Of a DNA stretch of 38,869 bases, positions 16,930 through 25,446 are shown one piece after another. Each line of letters starts with the position of its first letter. Positions within the stretch are counted from its first letter, which is position 1. Under the pieces are notes generated by a model. That model was not told the origin of the DNA. It saw only the letters and a program-made list of their open reading frames with translations, and made no database searches. A program made the translations under genes and the position numbers. The stretch comes from Bacteroidota bacterium (lineage in GTDB: Bacteria; Bacteroidota; Bacteroidia; Chitinophagales; Chitinophagaceae): contig JAFDYC010000036.1 of assembly GCA_018267625.1 (NCBI GenBank), positions 1 to 38,869 of the forward strand. The letters run 5' to 3'.

Positions 16930-18408
16930 TTACCGTCTGCGCAGCTTCCAGCCAGAGTGCTCCACCATTGCCAAAGGTTTGCTAGTCGGCCTTTCTTCTT
17001 TCAACCAGATTGTTGCTGCCAAAAATGCTGCAAGCTCTGCTTCGTCTTCCGATTCCTGAGAGAGCATATCGGGTTTGAAATAGTGTTCGATAAATTTTGT
17101 GTCGAAATGGCCGCTACGAAATGCCTCATGCTGTACTGCCCAACGCCCGAAAGCCAGAGTATTTGAAAAGCCTTTGATTTTATATTCATCAATGGCCCTG
17201 CAAAGGCGAGATATTGCTTCATCCCGGGTGGAGGCATAAGCAACCAACTTAGCTATCATTGGGTCATAGAAGATGGGGATGTCCTGACCTTGTTCGTAAC
17301 CATCATCTACGCGAACTCCCGGGCCTTTGGGCACTTGATATAATTCTAATCGGCCGGTGTCAGGGAGGAACTGATTCTGGGGATCTTCTGCACAAACGCG
17401 CAGTTCTATAGCGTGGCCCCGTATTTCCAAATCATCCTGGGAGAAAGCAAGTCTTTCGCCTCTGGCAACGTTTATCTGTTCGCGAACCAGGTCCAAGCCT
17501 GTAATCATTTCCGTGACGCAATGTTCCACCTGAAGGCGGGTATTCATCTCCAGGAAGTAATAATTCAGGTTTTCATCTACCAGAAATTCAATGGTGCCTG
17601 CGCCGTAGTATTTACAAGCCCTGCAAACAGCAAGCGCACTTTCACCCATTGCCTTTCGTATTTCCGGAGTGAGGCAGGAAGAAGGAGCTTCTTCAATGAG
17701 TTTTTGATGACGGCGCTGGATGCTGCATTCTCGTTCGAAGAGATAGACATAATTGTCGTGCTGGTCACCCAGAACCTGAATTTCGATGTGTCGGGGTGCT
17801 GCGACATATTTTTCTATAAAAACCGCATCGTTGCTGAAAGCGCTCATGGCTTCACTTTTTGCCATGTGAAGTTGCTCTTCCAGTTCAGCTTCTTCATTGA
17901 CGACACGCATGCCTTTGCCGCCACCGCCGGCAGATGCTTTTATGAGGATTGGGAAACCTGTTTGTTTGGAAATTTCGCGAGCCTCGTTCAGGTTCTGGAT
18001 AGGTTGATCGGTCCCGGGCACCATGGGCACCTGGAATTTTTTTGCAGCCTGCTTCGCAGAAATCTTATCACCCATCATTCGAATGGAATAAGCAGAAGGA
18101 CCGATAAAAATGAGGCCGGCATCGGCGACTGCCTGTGCAAACTCTGCGTTTTCGCTCAGGAAGCCATATCCAGGATGGATGGCATCGGCACCCGTATCCT
18201 TTGCTACTTCTATGATTTTATCAGCACGGAGGTAAGACTGGACAGAGGGGGCAGGCCCGATGCAACAGGCTTCATCCGCATAGCGGACAAAGGGCATATT
18301 ACGGTCTGCTTCAGAGAAAACGGCTACTGTCCGGATACCCATTTCGCGAGCGGTGCGCATGACCCGCAAGGCGATCTCGCCACGATTGGCGACGAGGATT
18401 TTTTGCAT
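16930..18408 (-). CDS. Stand-alone acyl-CoA carboxylase biotin carboxylase subunit
   Basis: ATP-dependent carboxylation of biotin on a carrier protein. The 492 residues are slightly longer than AccC, with an extra C-terminal helix-rich tail from about 450. Motifs are [16 protein letters not shown] (1-16), HPGYGFLSEN (78-87), the ATP-binding GGGGKGMR (161-168), HIEIQVLGD (207-215), [10 protein letters not shown] (227-236) and the catalytic EMNTRLQVEH (287-296), so the enzyme appears intact. It is a diverged paralogue of the accC in the same window. No BCCP or carboxyltransferase lies beside it; it probably works with a propionyl-CoA or methylcrotonyl-CoA type carboxyltransferase encoded elsewhere. 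A perfect -7 box ends five bases before the ATG, suggesting a leaderless transcript. Confidence 0.9.
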   Translation of the reverse strand: MQKILVANRGEIALRVMRTAREMGIRTVAVFSEADRNMPFVRYADEACCIGPAPSVQSYLRADKIIEVAKDTGADAIHPGYGFLSENAEFAQAVADAGLIFIGPSAYSIRMMGDKISAKQAAKKFQVPMVPGTDQPIQNLNEAREISKQTGFPILIKASAGGGGKGMRVVNEEAELEEQLHMAKSEAMSAFSNDAVFIEKYVAAPRHIEIQVLGDQHDNYVYLFERECSIQRRHQKLIEEAPSSCLTPEIRKAMGESALAVCRACKYYGAGTIEFLVDENLNYYFLEMNTRLQVEHCVTEMITGLDLVREQINVARGERLAFSQDDLEIRGHAIELRVCAEDPQNQFLPDTGRLELYQVPKGPGVRVDDGYEQGQDIPIFYDPMIAKLVAYASTRDEAISRLCRAIDEYKIKGFSNTLAFGRWAVQHEAFRSGHFDTKFIEHYFKPDMLSQESEDEAELAAFLAATIWLKEERPTSKPLAMVEHSGWKLRRR

Positions 18409-18413
18409 GGGGG

Positions 18414-18421
18414 CAAATGTA
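18414..18421 (-). promoter_or_regulatory. -7 box (TACATTTG) abutting the biotin carboxylase start
   Basis: An exact TAnnTTTG match on the minus strand followed by CCCCC and then the ATG at 18408. The predicted transcription start would fall at or within the start codon. Confidence 0.5.
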
Positions 18422-18566
18422 GGGGGATGAAGTGGGCGTAAATTATTTTGGTTAAGAGAACTGAAATGAGAAGCAGTTTCTCGCAGAGCCGCAGAGGAGC
18501 AGAGCCACAGCCCGTCAGCATTTCTACTTGTTTCATCTCCTATCCATGCACAATCCTTACTACCGG

Positions 18567-18600
18567 TTTGCGCATCAAGAGCGGTGCTACCCTACTTTTG
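18567..18600 (+). promoter_or_regulatory. Promoter of efp (-33 TTTG, -7 TACTTTTG)
   Basis: TTTG at 18567-18570 and TACTTTTG at 18593-18600 are separated by 22 bases, close to the usual 19-21. The -7 box is followed by CCGCCGCG and ends 34 bases before the efp ATG. Probably drives efp-accB-accC. Confidence 0.55.
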
Positions 18601-18634
18601 CCGCCGCGAAAACCAAAAAAAATTTACCAGAAAT

Positions 18635-19201
18635 ATGGCTACCACCGCCGACATCCGAAACGGCATGATCCTGAAGTTGGACAATGCTCTTTACTCTGTT
18701 GTTGAATTTGGTCAAAACAAGACAGCCCGGGCTGCTGCTAAAGTTTGGGCAAAGCTCAAAGGAGTGGACAACAACCGGAGCATCGAGCATACCTGGAATT
18801 CAGGCGACAATATCTTCCCCGTTCGGGTGGAGCGTCGTCCTTATCAATTTCTGTATAAAGACGACAGCGGGTACAATTTCATGGACACAAGCACCTTCGA
18901 CCAGATAGTGGTCGGAGAAAACATGATTGACCGTTCCGAATTATTTAAAGATGGGCAAGACTGCTTTGTCCTCGTCAACACCGAGACAGAGCAGCCCATG
19001 AGTGTCGAATTACCGCCCAATGTGGTGATGCGAATTACCTATACCGAGCCCGGCATGAAAGGAGACACTGCCACCCGCACCCTGAAGCCGGCCACGATTG
19101 AGACTGGGGCTACCGTCATGGTTCCCTTGTTTGTGGATGCTGATGAATTAATTCGGATAGACACCAAGACCGGAGCCTACATAGAACGCGTTAAAGAATA
19201 G
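18635..19201 (+). CDS. efp: Translation elongation factor P with Arg32 tip loop
   Basis: Binds stalled ribosomes between the P and E sites and restores peptide-bond formation at proline runs. It is 188 residues long, the normal length. Starts further upstream are excluded by the promoter; Met 18635 gives the standard 'MATTADIRNGMI'. Domain I carries the tip loop 'GQNKTARAAAKVWAKLKG' (26-43), in place of the common 'KPGKGxAFxRxKL'. An ungapped alignment with ordinary EF-P puts Arg32 at the position of the modified Lys34. Domains II and III are ordinary: 'ERRPYQFLYKDDSGYNFMD', then 'YTEPGMKGDTATRTLKPAT' and 'LIRIDTKTGAYIERVKE'. No modification enzyme (EarP, EpmA or YmfI type) is encoded nearby. 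accB follows after about 120 bases. Confidence 0.96.
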   Translation: MATTADIRNGMILKLDNALYSVVEFGQNKTARAAAKVWAKLKGVDNNRSIEHTWNSGDNIFPVRVERRPYQFLYKDDSGYNFMDTSTFDQIVVGENMIDRSELFKDGQDCFVLVNTETEQPMSVELPPNVVMRITYTEPGMKGDTATRTLKPATIETGATVMVPLFVDADELIRIDTKTGAYIERVKE

Positions 19202-19319
19202 GCTAGACAGGCAGCGGTTTGCAACAGCCGCTCCGGAGGCTTAATCTTGTGCCCGGTTTTTCAAATTATATATTTCTCATGCCGTACCGGTTTTTGCCGG
19301 GGCGGTCAAAATGCCGACT

Positions 19320-19823
19320 ATGGAATTCAAACAAATTCAGGAGCTGATTAAAACCATCAACAAGAGCAACATCAGCGAACTGAGTATTCAGGATGGTGAA
19401 TTTCAGATTACCATCAAGCAGGGTATGGAGCCCAATCCCGAAATGGCCATGCACATGATGATGCCTGCGATGCAGCCCTTGCCCGCAATAGCACCGCAAA
19501 TGCCCATAGCGCCTGCTGCACCTTCGGCTCCGGCACTTCCCGCAGCTCCCCCAGTAGTTGCAGAGAGTTCGGCAGCAGGGAATACCGTTCAGATAAAATC
19601 GCCCATGATAGGCACCTTCTACCGCAGTTCTTCACCCGACAAGCCGCCCTTCGTTAGTGTAGGAGATGAGATAAAGAAAGGGCAGGTGCTCTGTGTCGTA
19701 GAAGCTATGAAGCTCTTCAACGAGATAGAAAGTGAAATCAGTGGGCGCATCGTGAAAGTGCTCGCTGATGACGCCAGTCCTGTTGAGTATGACCAGCCCC
19801 TGTTTTTGGTTGAGCCTGCTTAA
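19320..19823 (+). CDS. accB: Biotin carboxyl carrier protein of acetyl-CoA carboxylase
   Basis: Carries carboxybiotin between the biotin carboxylase and carboxyltransferase in the first step of fatty-acid synthesis. From Met 19320 it has 167 residues; an ATG at 19311 would add three. The N-terminal part reads 'MEFKQIQELIKTINKSNISE', then a Met-rich stretch and an Ala/Pro linker (about 45-85). The biotinyl domain (about 88-167) contains 'SPMIGTFYRSSSPDKPPFV' and the biotinylation site EAMKLFNEIE with Lys131. Length and layout match AccB. It lies between efp and accC, the usual neighbours. A 7-bp inverted repeat covers its stop codon. Confidence 0.96.
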   Translation: MEFKQIQELIKTINKSNISELSIQDGEFQITIKQGMEPNPEMAMHMMMPAMQPLPAIAPQMPIAPAAPSAPALPAAPPVVAESSAAGNTVQIKSPMIGTFYRSSSPDKPPFVSVGDEIKKGQVLCVVEAMKLFNEIESEISGRIVKVLADDASPVEYDQPLFLVEPA

Positions 19824-19831
19824 CGGCTCAA
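19810..19831 (+). repeat. Inverted repeat over the accB stop codon
   Basis: TTGAGCC and GGCTCAA are exact reverse complements with an eight-base loop that contains the TAA. No T run follows, so it is not a standard terminator. It could stabilise the accB mRNA end or tune accC expression. Confidence 0.35.
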
Positions 19832-19971
19832 TCTTCAGGCTCCGACCTTGGAAAGAATCTTTGTTGCCCATCACTAAAGAGACAGGCAGGGAATACAGCT
19901 TCTTGACGTCATTTTTTAACTCAAAAACAAATCTGCGGTAAGCTTTGGTGCTTGTCCGCTTTTTTCGACCC

Positions 19972-21309
<1,338 letters not shown>

Positions 21310-21578
21310 ACGCGCATTCAAATTTTTTGAGCCTGCTTCAACGCCCTGATGGAGCTGCCGTTGCGTCGCACATTTTGGGGCCAGTGCTGCTATCCGGCTT
21401 TCCCTTTAGCATGTGCAGCAAGGCACTACGCGCAAGTTCCGGGCAATGCCGGGCAGCAAAACGTTGCTAAGGCTGCAATCCCGGAAACGAAAGCCGAATC
21501 AAAAAAATCACATTCAGGAGCCTCTTTTTCTTATTTGGGGAGGCTATCAACTGGAAAAAGGAGAAACAATACCTGAAG

Positions 21579-22214
21579 TTATCCTCCAACCAGCTCCCCA
21601 TTTTCGGCAACTGCGAGTGAGCTGACCGCCACCTCTGGCAAGGCTTCAAGTGCGCTGGTGGGCAACACTACATCCGTGCTCAGGATGTCGCGTAAGGCGG
21701 GCAGGGAAGCCGCTGAGTTGATGCCGAGGTAATCCATGAAACTTTTCGAGGTCGTATAGATGAGCGGCTTTCCCACTGCATCTTCCTTACGACCTGCGAT
21801 TACGATAAGCTCCTTCTCCAGTAGTTTTTGAATTGAATAATCCGCAGAAACGCCGCGGATATATTCGATCTCGCCCTTCGTGACGGGCTGCTTGTAAGCG
21901 ATGATGGCGAGCGTTTCCATGGCAGCGGTGGACAGCTTTCGGATGTGCTTGTCGCCGTTCAGTTGCAGGATAGTTTTATGAAATTCCTTCTTGGTCAGGA
22001 ATTGATATCCACCGCCGATTTCGCGCAGGGAAAAAGGATAATAATCGCTGTCATACTTTTCCCGGATGGCTTCTACACAGGCGGCGACACCTGCCGGGTC
22101 CTGAGGGCTTTCCAGGGCGGCGCCCAGATAGTCGCAGAGTTCAATCTGAGTGAGGGGGCGTTCAGAGGCAAAAATCAAAGCCTCAACCTGAGGCATCAGT
22201 AGTTCGATATTCAT
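21579..22214 (-). CDS. scpB: Segregation and condensation protein B
   Basis: Subunit of the SMC-ScpAB condensin that organises and segregates chromosomes. From Met 22214 it has 211 residues; an in-frame ATG at 22280 would add 22 residues that look unrelated to the family. The winged-helix protein reads 'LMPQVEALIFASERPLTQIE' at the N terminus, then 'KLSTAAMETLAIIAYKQPVT' and 'KGEIEYIRGVSADYSIQKLL', the best-conserved ScpB segment, then 'GKPLIYTTSKSFMDYLGIN'. The C-terminal tail from about 175 is variable. scpA and smc are not nearby. It diverges from the TonB-dependent receptor gene, and each has its own -7 box. Confidence 0.93.
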   Translation of the reverse strand: MNIELLMPQVEALIFASERPLTQIELCDYLGAALESPQDPAGVAACVEAIREKYDSDYYPFSLREIGGGYQFLTKKEFHKTILQLNGDKHIRKLSTAAMETLAIIAYKQPVTKGEIEYIRGVSADYSIQKLLEKELIVIAGRKEDAVGKPLIYTTSKSFMDYLGINSAASLPALRDILSTDVVLPTSALEALPEVAVSSLAVAENGELVGG

Positions 22215-22299
22215 CACGATTCCGGTTTCCAGCCGAATGTAGAAGCTCTGCAAGAGGTAGCCGGCTGAAGAAATACACAACTGTGGGTAACAGGCCCCG

Positions 22300-22307
22300 C
22301 AAAGCTA
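22300..22307 (-). promoter_or_regulatory. -7 box (TAGCTTTG) for scpB
   Basis: An exact TAnnTTTG match on the minus strand followed by CGGGG, 85 bases upstream of the preferred scpB ATG and 19 bases upstream of the alternative one at 22280. Confidence 0.45.
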
Positions 22308-22401
22308 AGGATGCTGAAAGGCTCACCGATGGCAGTGGCCGTTATGCCGACAGAGAACCGGCTTTCAACGGCTAACGTGAGGCCTGCCTGTAGGTGTACC
22401 G

Positions 22402-22409
22402 TAGCTTTG
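22402..22409 (+). promoter_or_regulatory. -7 box (TAGCTTTG) for the TonB-dependent receptor
   Basis: An exact TAnnTTTG match followed by CCACCC, 31 bases upstream of the receptor ATG. The octamer is identical to the divergent scpB box about 100 bases away. No clear -33 element. Confidence 0.5.
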
Positions 22410-22440
22410 CCACCCTTTTCCGAATCGGGCACTTCCTTTC

Positions 22441-24609
22441 ATGAGACCATTCTTCTACCTGATTTTTTTTCTATGCCTACCCTTGAGCCTCTTTGCTCAA
22501 AGCCACAAGCTTTCCGGTAGCGTGACTGATTCCAAAAATCGGCCCCTGAAAGGTGCCAGTGTCTATCTTGACAACACGCTGGATGGCGGCACCACAGACA
22601 GCAACGGGCACTTTCAATTTACCACTACAGAACAAGGACAACAGGTGATTGCCGTCAGCGCCACAGGCTATCAGAATGCGGGTGAGCCTATCACAATCAA
22701 AGGCGACATGACCCAGATTGACCTGCGTATGAAGGCAAATCCACGCCAGCTCGAAGGCATCACCGTAACTGCCGGCGCTTATGAAGCGGGCACCGAAAAG
22801 GGCAAGACCATCCTGAGTTCTTTAGATATCGTGACCACTGCCGGCGCACAAGCCGATGTGGTGCGAGCCATTCAGACCTTACCCGGAGCGCAGCAGCAAG
22901 GCACGCAAAGCGGCCTGTTCATCCGTGGGGGCGATGCTACCGAAGCCGCCATCATCGTGGATGGCTTAGTGCAGCAGGATGCCTTTACGACAACGGCGCC
23001 GGGCGTGGCGGGGCGCAGTCGCTTTTCGCCCTTTCAGTTTCGCGGAATTTCTTTTTCAAGTGGTGGCTACTCAGCTCGTTATGGGCAGGCCATGTCCAGT
23101 GTTTTGGACCTGACTACGCTCGACCTGCCCGATAAAAGCACCGTCAACCTGGGCATCAATATGGCCGGGGTGTATGCCTCTGGCTCCAAGCTCTGGAACG
23201 ACAAGACTTCGCTTGACCTGACGGGATCCTATTTCAATCTGGCACCATTTTACGGCATTGCCAGCACCAACCTGGATTACTACAACGTACCCACAGGTGC
23301 CAGTGGTTCGGCAAGATTTGCCTGGAAGCCCAACAAGCAGGGTATGTTTAAGCTGATGACCAATTTCACACGCTTTTCATCCGGAGTGGAAGTACCCAAT
23401 CCGGACTCTCCCGGTAAGTTGTTTCGCTACGGCATCACCAACAACAATGGCTACCTGAATCTGTCCTACAACCAGCGTTTTGGCAGTAAATGGAATTTGT
23501 ACACAGCGGCAGGCTATGCAAAGAATACAGATGATATTGAGGCAGGGGATATTCCTATCAAAAACCGCAACGACCGTACTCAATTCCGCCTCGAACTGAA
23601 GCGATACTTAGCAGCCAAGCTGAGTATATTGGCCGGTACCGAAATCCAGCATTTCTCTTATCGAAAAAATATCAACCTCGATACCGCATCCTATGACCTT
23701 GACTTCACAGAAACCCAGGAAGCCGTATTTCTTGAGGCCGACTGGAGCCCCACACGCTGGATAGCCATCCGGCCCGGCATCCGTGCTGAACACAGCGAAT
23801 TGCTGAATCAAAACACCTTTGCACCCCGTATCGCTCTTGCCATACGGGCTGGGATGTATGGTCAGTTTGGTTTTTCAAGTGGCATCTTCTATCAACTTCC
23901 GGATGTGCCTTATCTGCAATATGGCTATCGTCCGGACATGCAAGAAGCCATTCACTATATCGCCAACTACCAATGGATAAAAGGAGACCGCACGCTGCGT
24001 GCCGAAGTGTACTACAAAGACTATCGCGACCTCGTGCGCGAGCATGTAAGCAGCTACGACCCGAACAGCTACCGAACCAGCTTCAACGTGCCGGACAACA
24101 GTGGCTATGGCTATGCTAAGGGTTTTGAGCTGTTTTGGCGCGATAAGAAACTGATTAAAAATGTGGACTATTGGGTGTCCTATTCATACGTGGACACTCG
24201 CCGACTCTACCGCAATTACCTCGCAGAAGTGCAACCCGATTTTATCGCAACCCACAATGCCAGCTTAGTAGCCAAATACTACATCGAGAAGTGGACTACT
24301 CAGATCAATGCGACCTACAGCTTTGCTACGGGCAGGCCTTATTACAATCCCAGCAATACAGACTTCATGGGCGACCGAACGCCGGATTACCACAACCTGT
24401 CAATCGCCGTCAATTACCTCACCCATATCAAGAAATGGTTCACGGTAATTTATGCCGGGGTGGACAATGTGACCAATCAGAAAAACGTCTTCAGCTACCG
24501 CTATAGTTCAGATGGCAGTGTTCGCTACCCTCAGTATCCTGCCTTGTTCCGCAATTATTTTGTGGGTGTCAACTTCTCCCTCACCGCCTTCGACCGCGAT
24601 GAGCTTTAA
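22441..24609 (+). CDS. TonB-dependent outer-membrane receptor with carboxypeptidase-regulatory-like domain
   Basis: An outer-membrane beta-barrel transporter energised by TonB. The 722-residue protein has a signal peptide (1-20, ending 'LSLFAQ'), a carboxypeptidase D regulatory-like beta-sandwich (about 23-105, 'LSGSVTDSKNRPLKGASVYL'), a plug domain (about 115-225, with 'GLFIRGGDATEAAIIVDGL') and a barrel to the C terminus, with alternating aromatic strands and a final 'YFVGVNFSLTAFDRDEL'. It is shorter than SusC-type receptors and no SusD gene follows, so a siderophore, metal, cobalamin or peptide ligand is more likely than a glycan. The ligand cannot be read from the sequence. The gene for a small exported helical-repeat protein follows after 74 bases, without a visible terminator, and is probably co-transcribed. 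Confidence 0.93.
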   Translation: MRPFFYLIFFLCLPLSLFAQSHKLSGSVTDSKNRPLKGASVYLDNTLDGGTTDSNGHFQFTTTEQGQQVIAVSATGYQNAGEPITIKGDMTQIDLRMKANPRQLEGITVTAGAYEAGTEKGKTILSSLDIVTTAGAQADVVRAIQTLPGAQQQGTQSGLFIRGGDATEAAIIVDGLVQQDAFTTTAPGVAGRSRFSPFQFRGISFSSGGYSARYGQAMSSVLDLTTLDLPDKSTVNLGINMAGVYASGSKLWNDKTSLDLTGSYFNLAPFYGIASTNLDYYNVPTGASGSARFAWKPNKQGMFKLMTNFTRFSSGVEVPNPDSPGKLFRYGITNNNGYLNLSYNQRFGSKWNLYTAAGYAKNTDDIEAGDIPIKNRNDRTQFRLELKRYLAAKLSILAGTEIQHFSYRKNINLDTASYDLDFTETQEAVFLEADWSPTRWIAIRPGIRAEHSELLNQNTFAPRIALAIRAGMYGQFGFSSGIFYQLPDVPYLQYGYRPDMQEAIHYIANYQWIKGDRTLRAEVYYKDYRDLVREHVSSYDPNSYRTSFNVPDNSGYGYAKGFELFWRDKKLIKNVDYWVSYSYVDTRRLYRNYLAEVQPDFIATHNASLVAKYYIEKWTTQINATYSFATGRPYYNPSNTDFMGDRTPDYHNLSIAVNYLTHIKKWFTVIYAGVDNVTNQKNVFSYRYSSDGSVRYPQYPALFRNYFVGVNFSLTAFDRDEL

Positions 24610-24683
24610 GACCTCCCAGGGAAAAATTTAGTTTAGAAATACTCAACAGAACCAAACCATTCAAAGCACAAGTATTCAGCCCA

Positions 24684-25343
24684 ATGAAAAAAACTATTCT
24701 TGCCGCAGCCGCCATTTGCCTGACGCTCGCAGCACAAGCCCAGCCTGACTATAAGGCCGTCTTAAAATCCACATTTGATGCCTTCGACACCACGTTTGTT
24801 GATATGGTAGCCAAGCAAAACCTGGGCAATAAATTGGTGTTGATTGCCAAGAAATACAACGACCAGTGGGCGCCACAGTTCTATGCCGCATACAGCATCG
24901 TGCAGCTTGCCTACTTCGAAAAAGACCCAACAAAAAAGGACGCATTGCTCGATGAAGCAGCCAATTATCGGGATGATGCTGCCCATCTCTTAGGAAAAGA
25001 AAATTCTGAAACCGAAGTAATGACTGCCATGATTGCCAATGCCCGCATCGGTGTGGATCCCCGCAACCGCTGGCAGAAATATGGCAAGGAATTCGAAGCG
25101 CACTTAGAAAAAGCTAAAGAGCTGAACGCAGACAATCCCCGGATTTACCTGGAGTATGGTATCACCAAATTCTACACCCCGAAAATGTTTGGCGGGGGCA
25201 AGAAAGAAGCACTGCCCTATTTTGAAAAAGCAAAGGCCCTGTATGCAAAAGAGAATCAGAATGACATCGAAAAACCCTACTGGGGCCTGACAACGATGGA
25301 ATATTTCCTGGAAAAAGCAAAGGGAACAGACTCGGAAAAATAA
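24684..25343 (+). CDS. Exported helical (TPR-like) protein beside a TonB-dependent receptor
   Basis: A 219-residue protein with a clear signal peptide (1-19, 'KKTILAAAAICLTLAAQAQ') and no lipobox, so it should be periplasmic. The mature part is all-helical and looks TPR-like, with 'YAAYSIVQLAYFEKDPTKKD', 'LDEAANYRDDAAHLLG' and 'ALPYFEKAKALYAKENQ'. A conserved-looking 'YGITKFYTPKMFGGGKKEAL' links two helix pairs. Proteins of this kind are, from memory, often encoded next to TonB-dependent receptors in Bacteroidota, but I know of no assigned role. Co-transcription with the receptor upstream (74-base gap) suggests a periplasmic partner of it. Lys-rich C terminus. Confidence 0.8.
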   Translation: MKKTILAAAAICLTLAAQAQPDYKAVLKSTFDAFDTTFVDMVAKQNLGNKLVLIAKKYNDQWAPQFYAAYSIVQLAYFEKDPTKKDALLDEAANYRDDAAHLLGKENSETEVMTAMIANARIGVDPRNRWQKYGKEFEAHLEKAKELNADNPRIYLEYGITKFYTPKMFGGGKKEALPYFEKAKALYAKENQNDIEKPYWGLTTMEYFLEKAKGTDSEK

Positions 25344-25426
25344 ACGCCTGAATCATCGGGCCACATTTTAGTGGAAGGATTCCGGACAAGCCCTTGGCCT
25401 GCTTGGATACCGCAAAAAAAGTAATT

Positions 25427-25446
25427 CGCGCCCTCAACGGGGCGCG
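25427..25446. terminator. Hairpin between convergent genes, possible bidirectional terminator
   Basis: A 7-bp all-GC stem (CGCGCCC with GGGCGCG) and a six-base loop. On the plus strand TTTATCTT follows. On the minus strand a run of seven T begins six bases after the stem. The hairpin overlaps the stop codon of the minus-strand gene at 25434. Confidence 0.5.

Noticed and set aside
17413..18441. Long open frame (342 codons) on the plus strand, antisense to the biotin carboxylase gene
   Set aside because: It mirrors a well-conserved gene on the other strand and the product resembles no family; it is a codon-bias shadow.
19938..19950. TAAGCTTTG upstream of accC as a promoter
   Set aside because: TA and TTTG are separated by three bases rather than two, so it does not match the -7 consensus; accC is more likely read from upstream.
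21310..21578. Two overlapping short frames between accC and scpB
   Set aside because: Cys/Lys-rich products with no conserved pattern and no promoter; treated as non-coding intergenic sequence.
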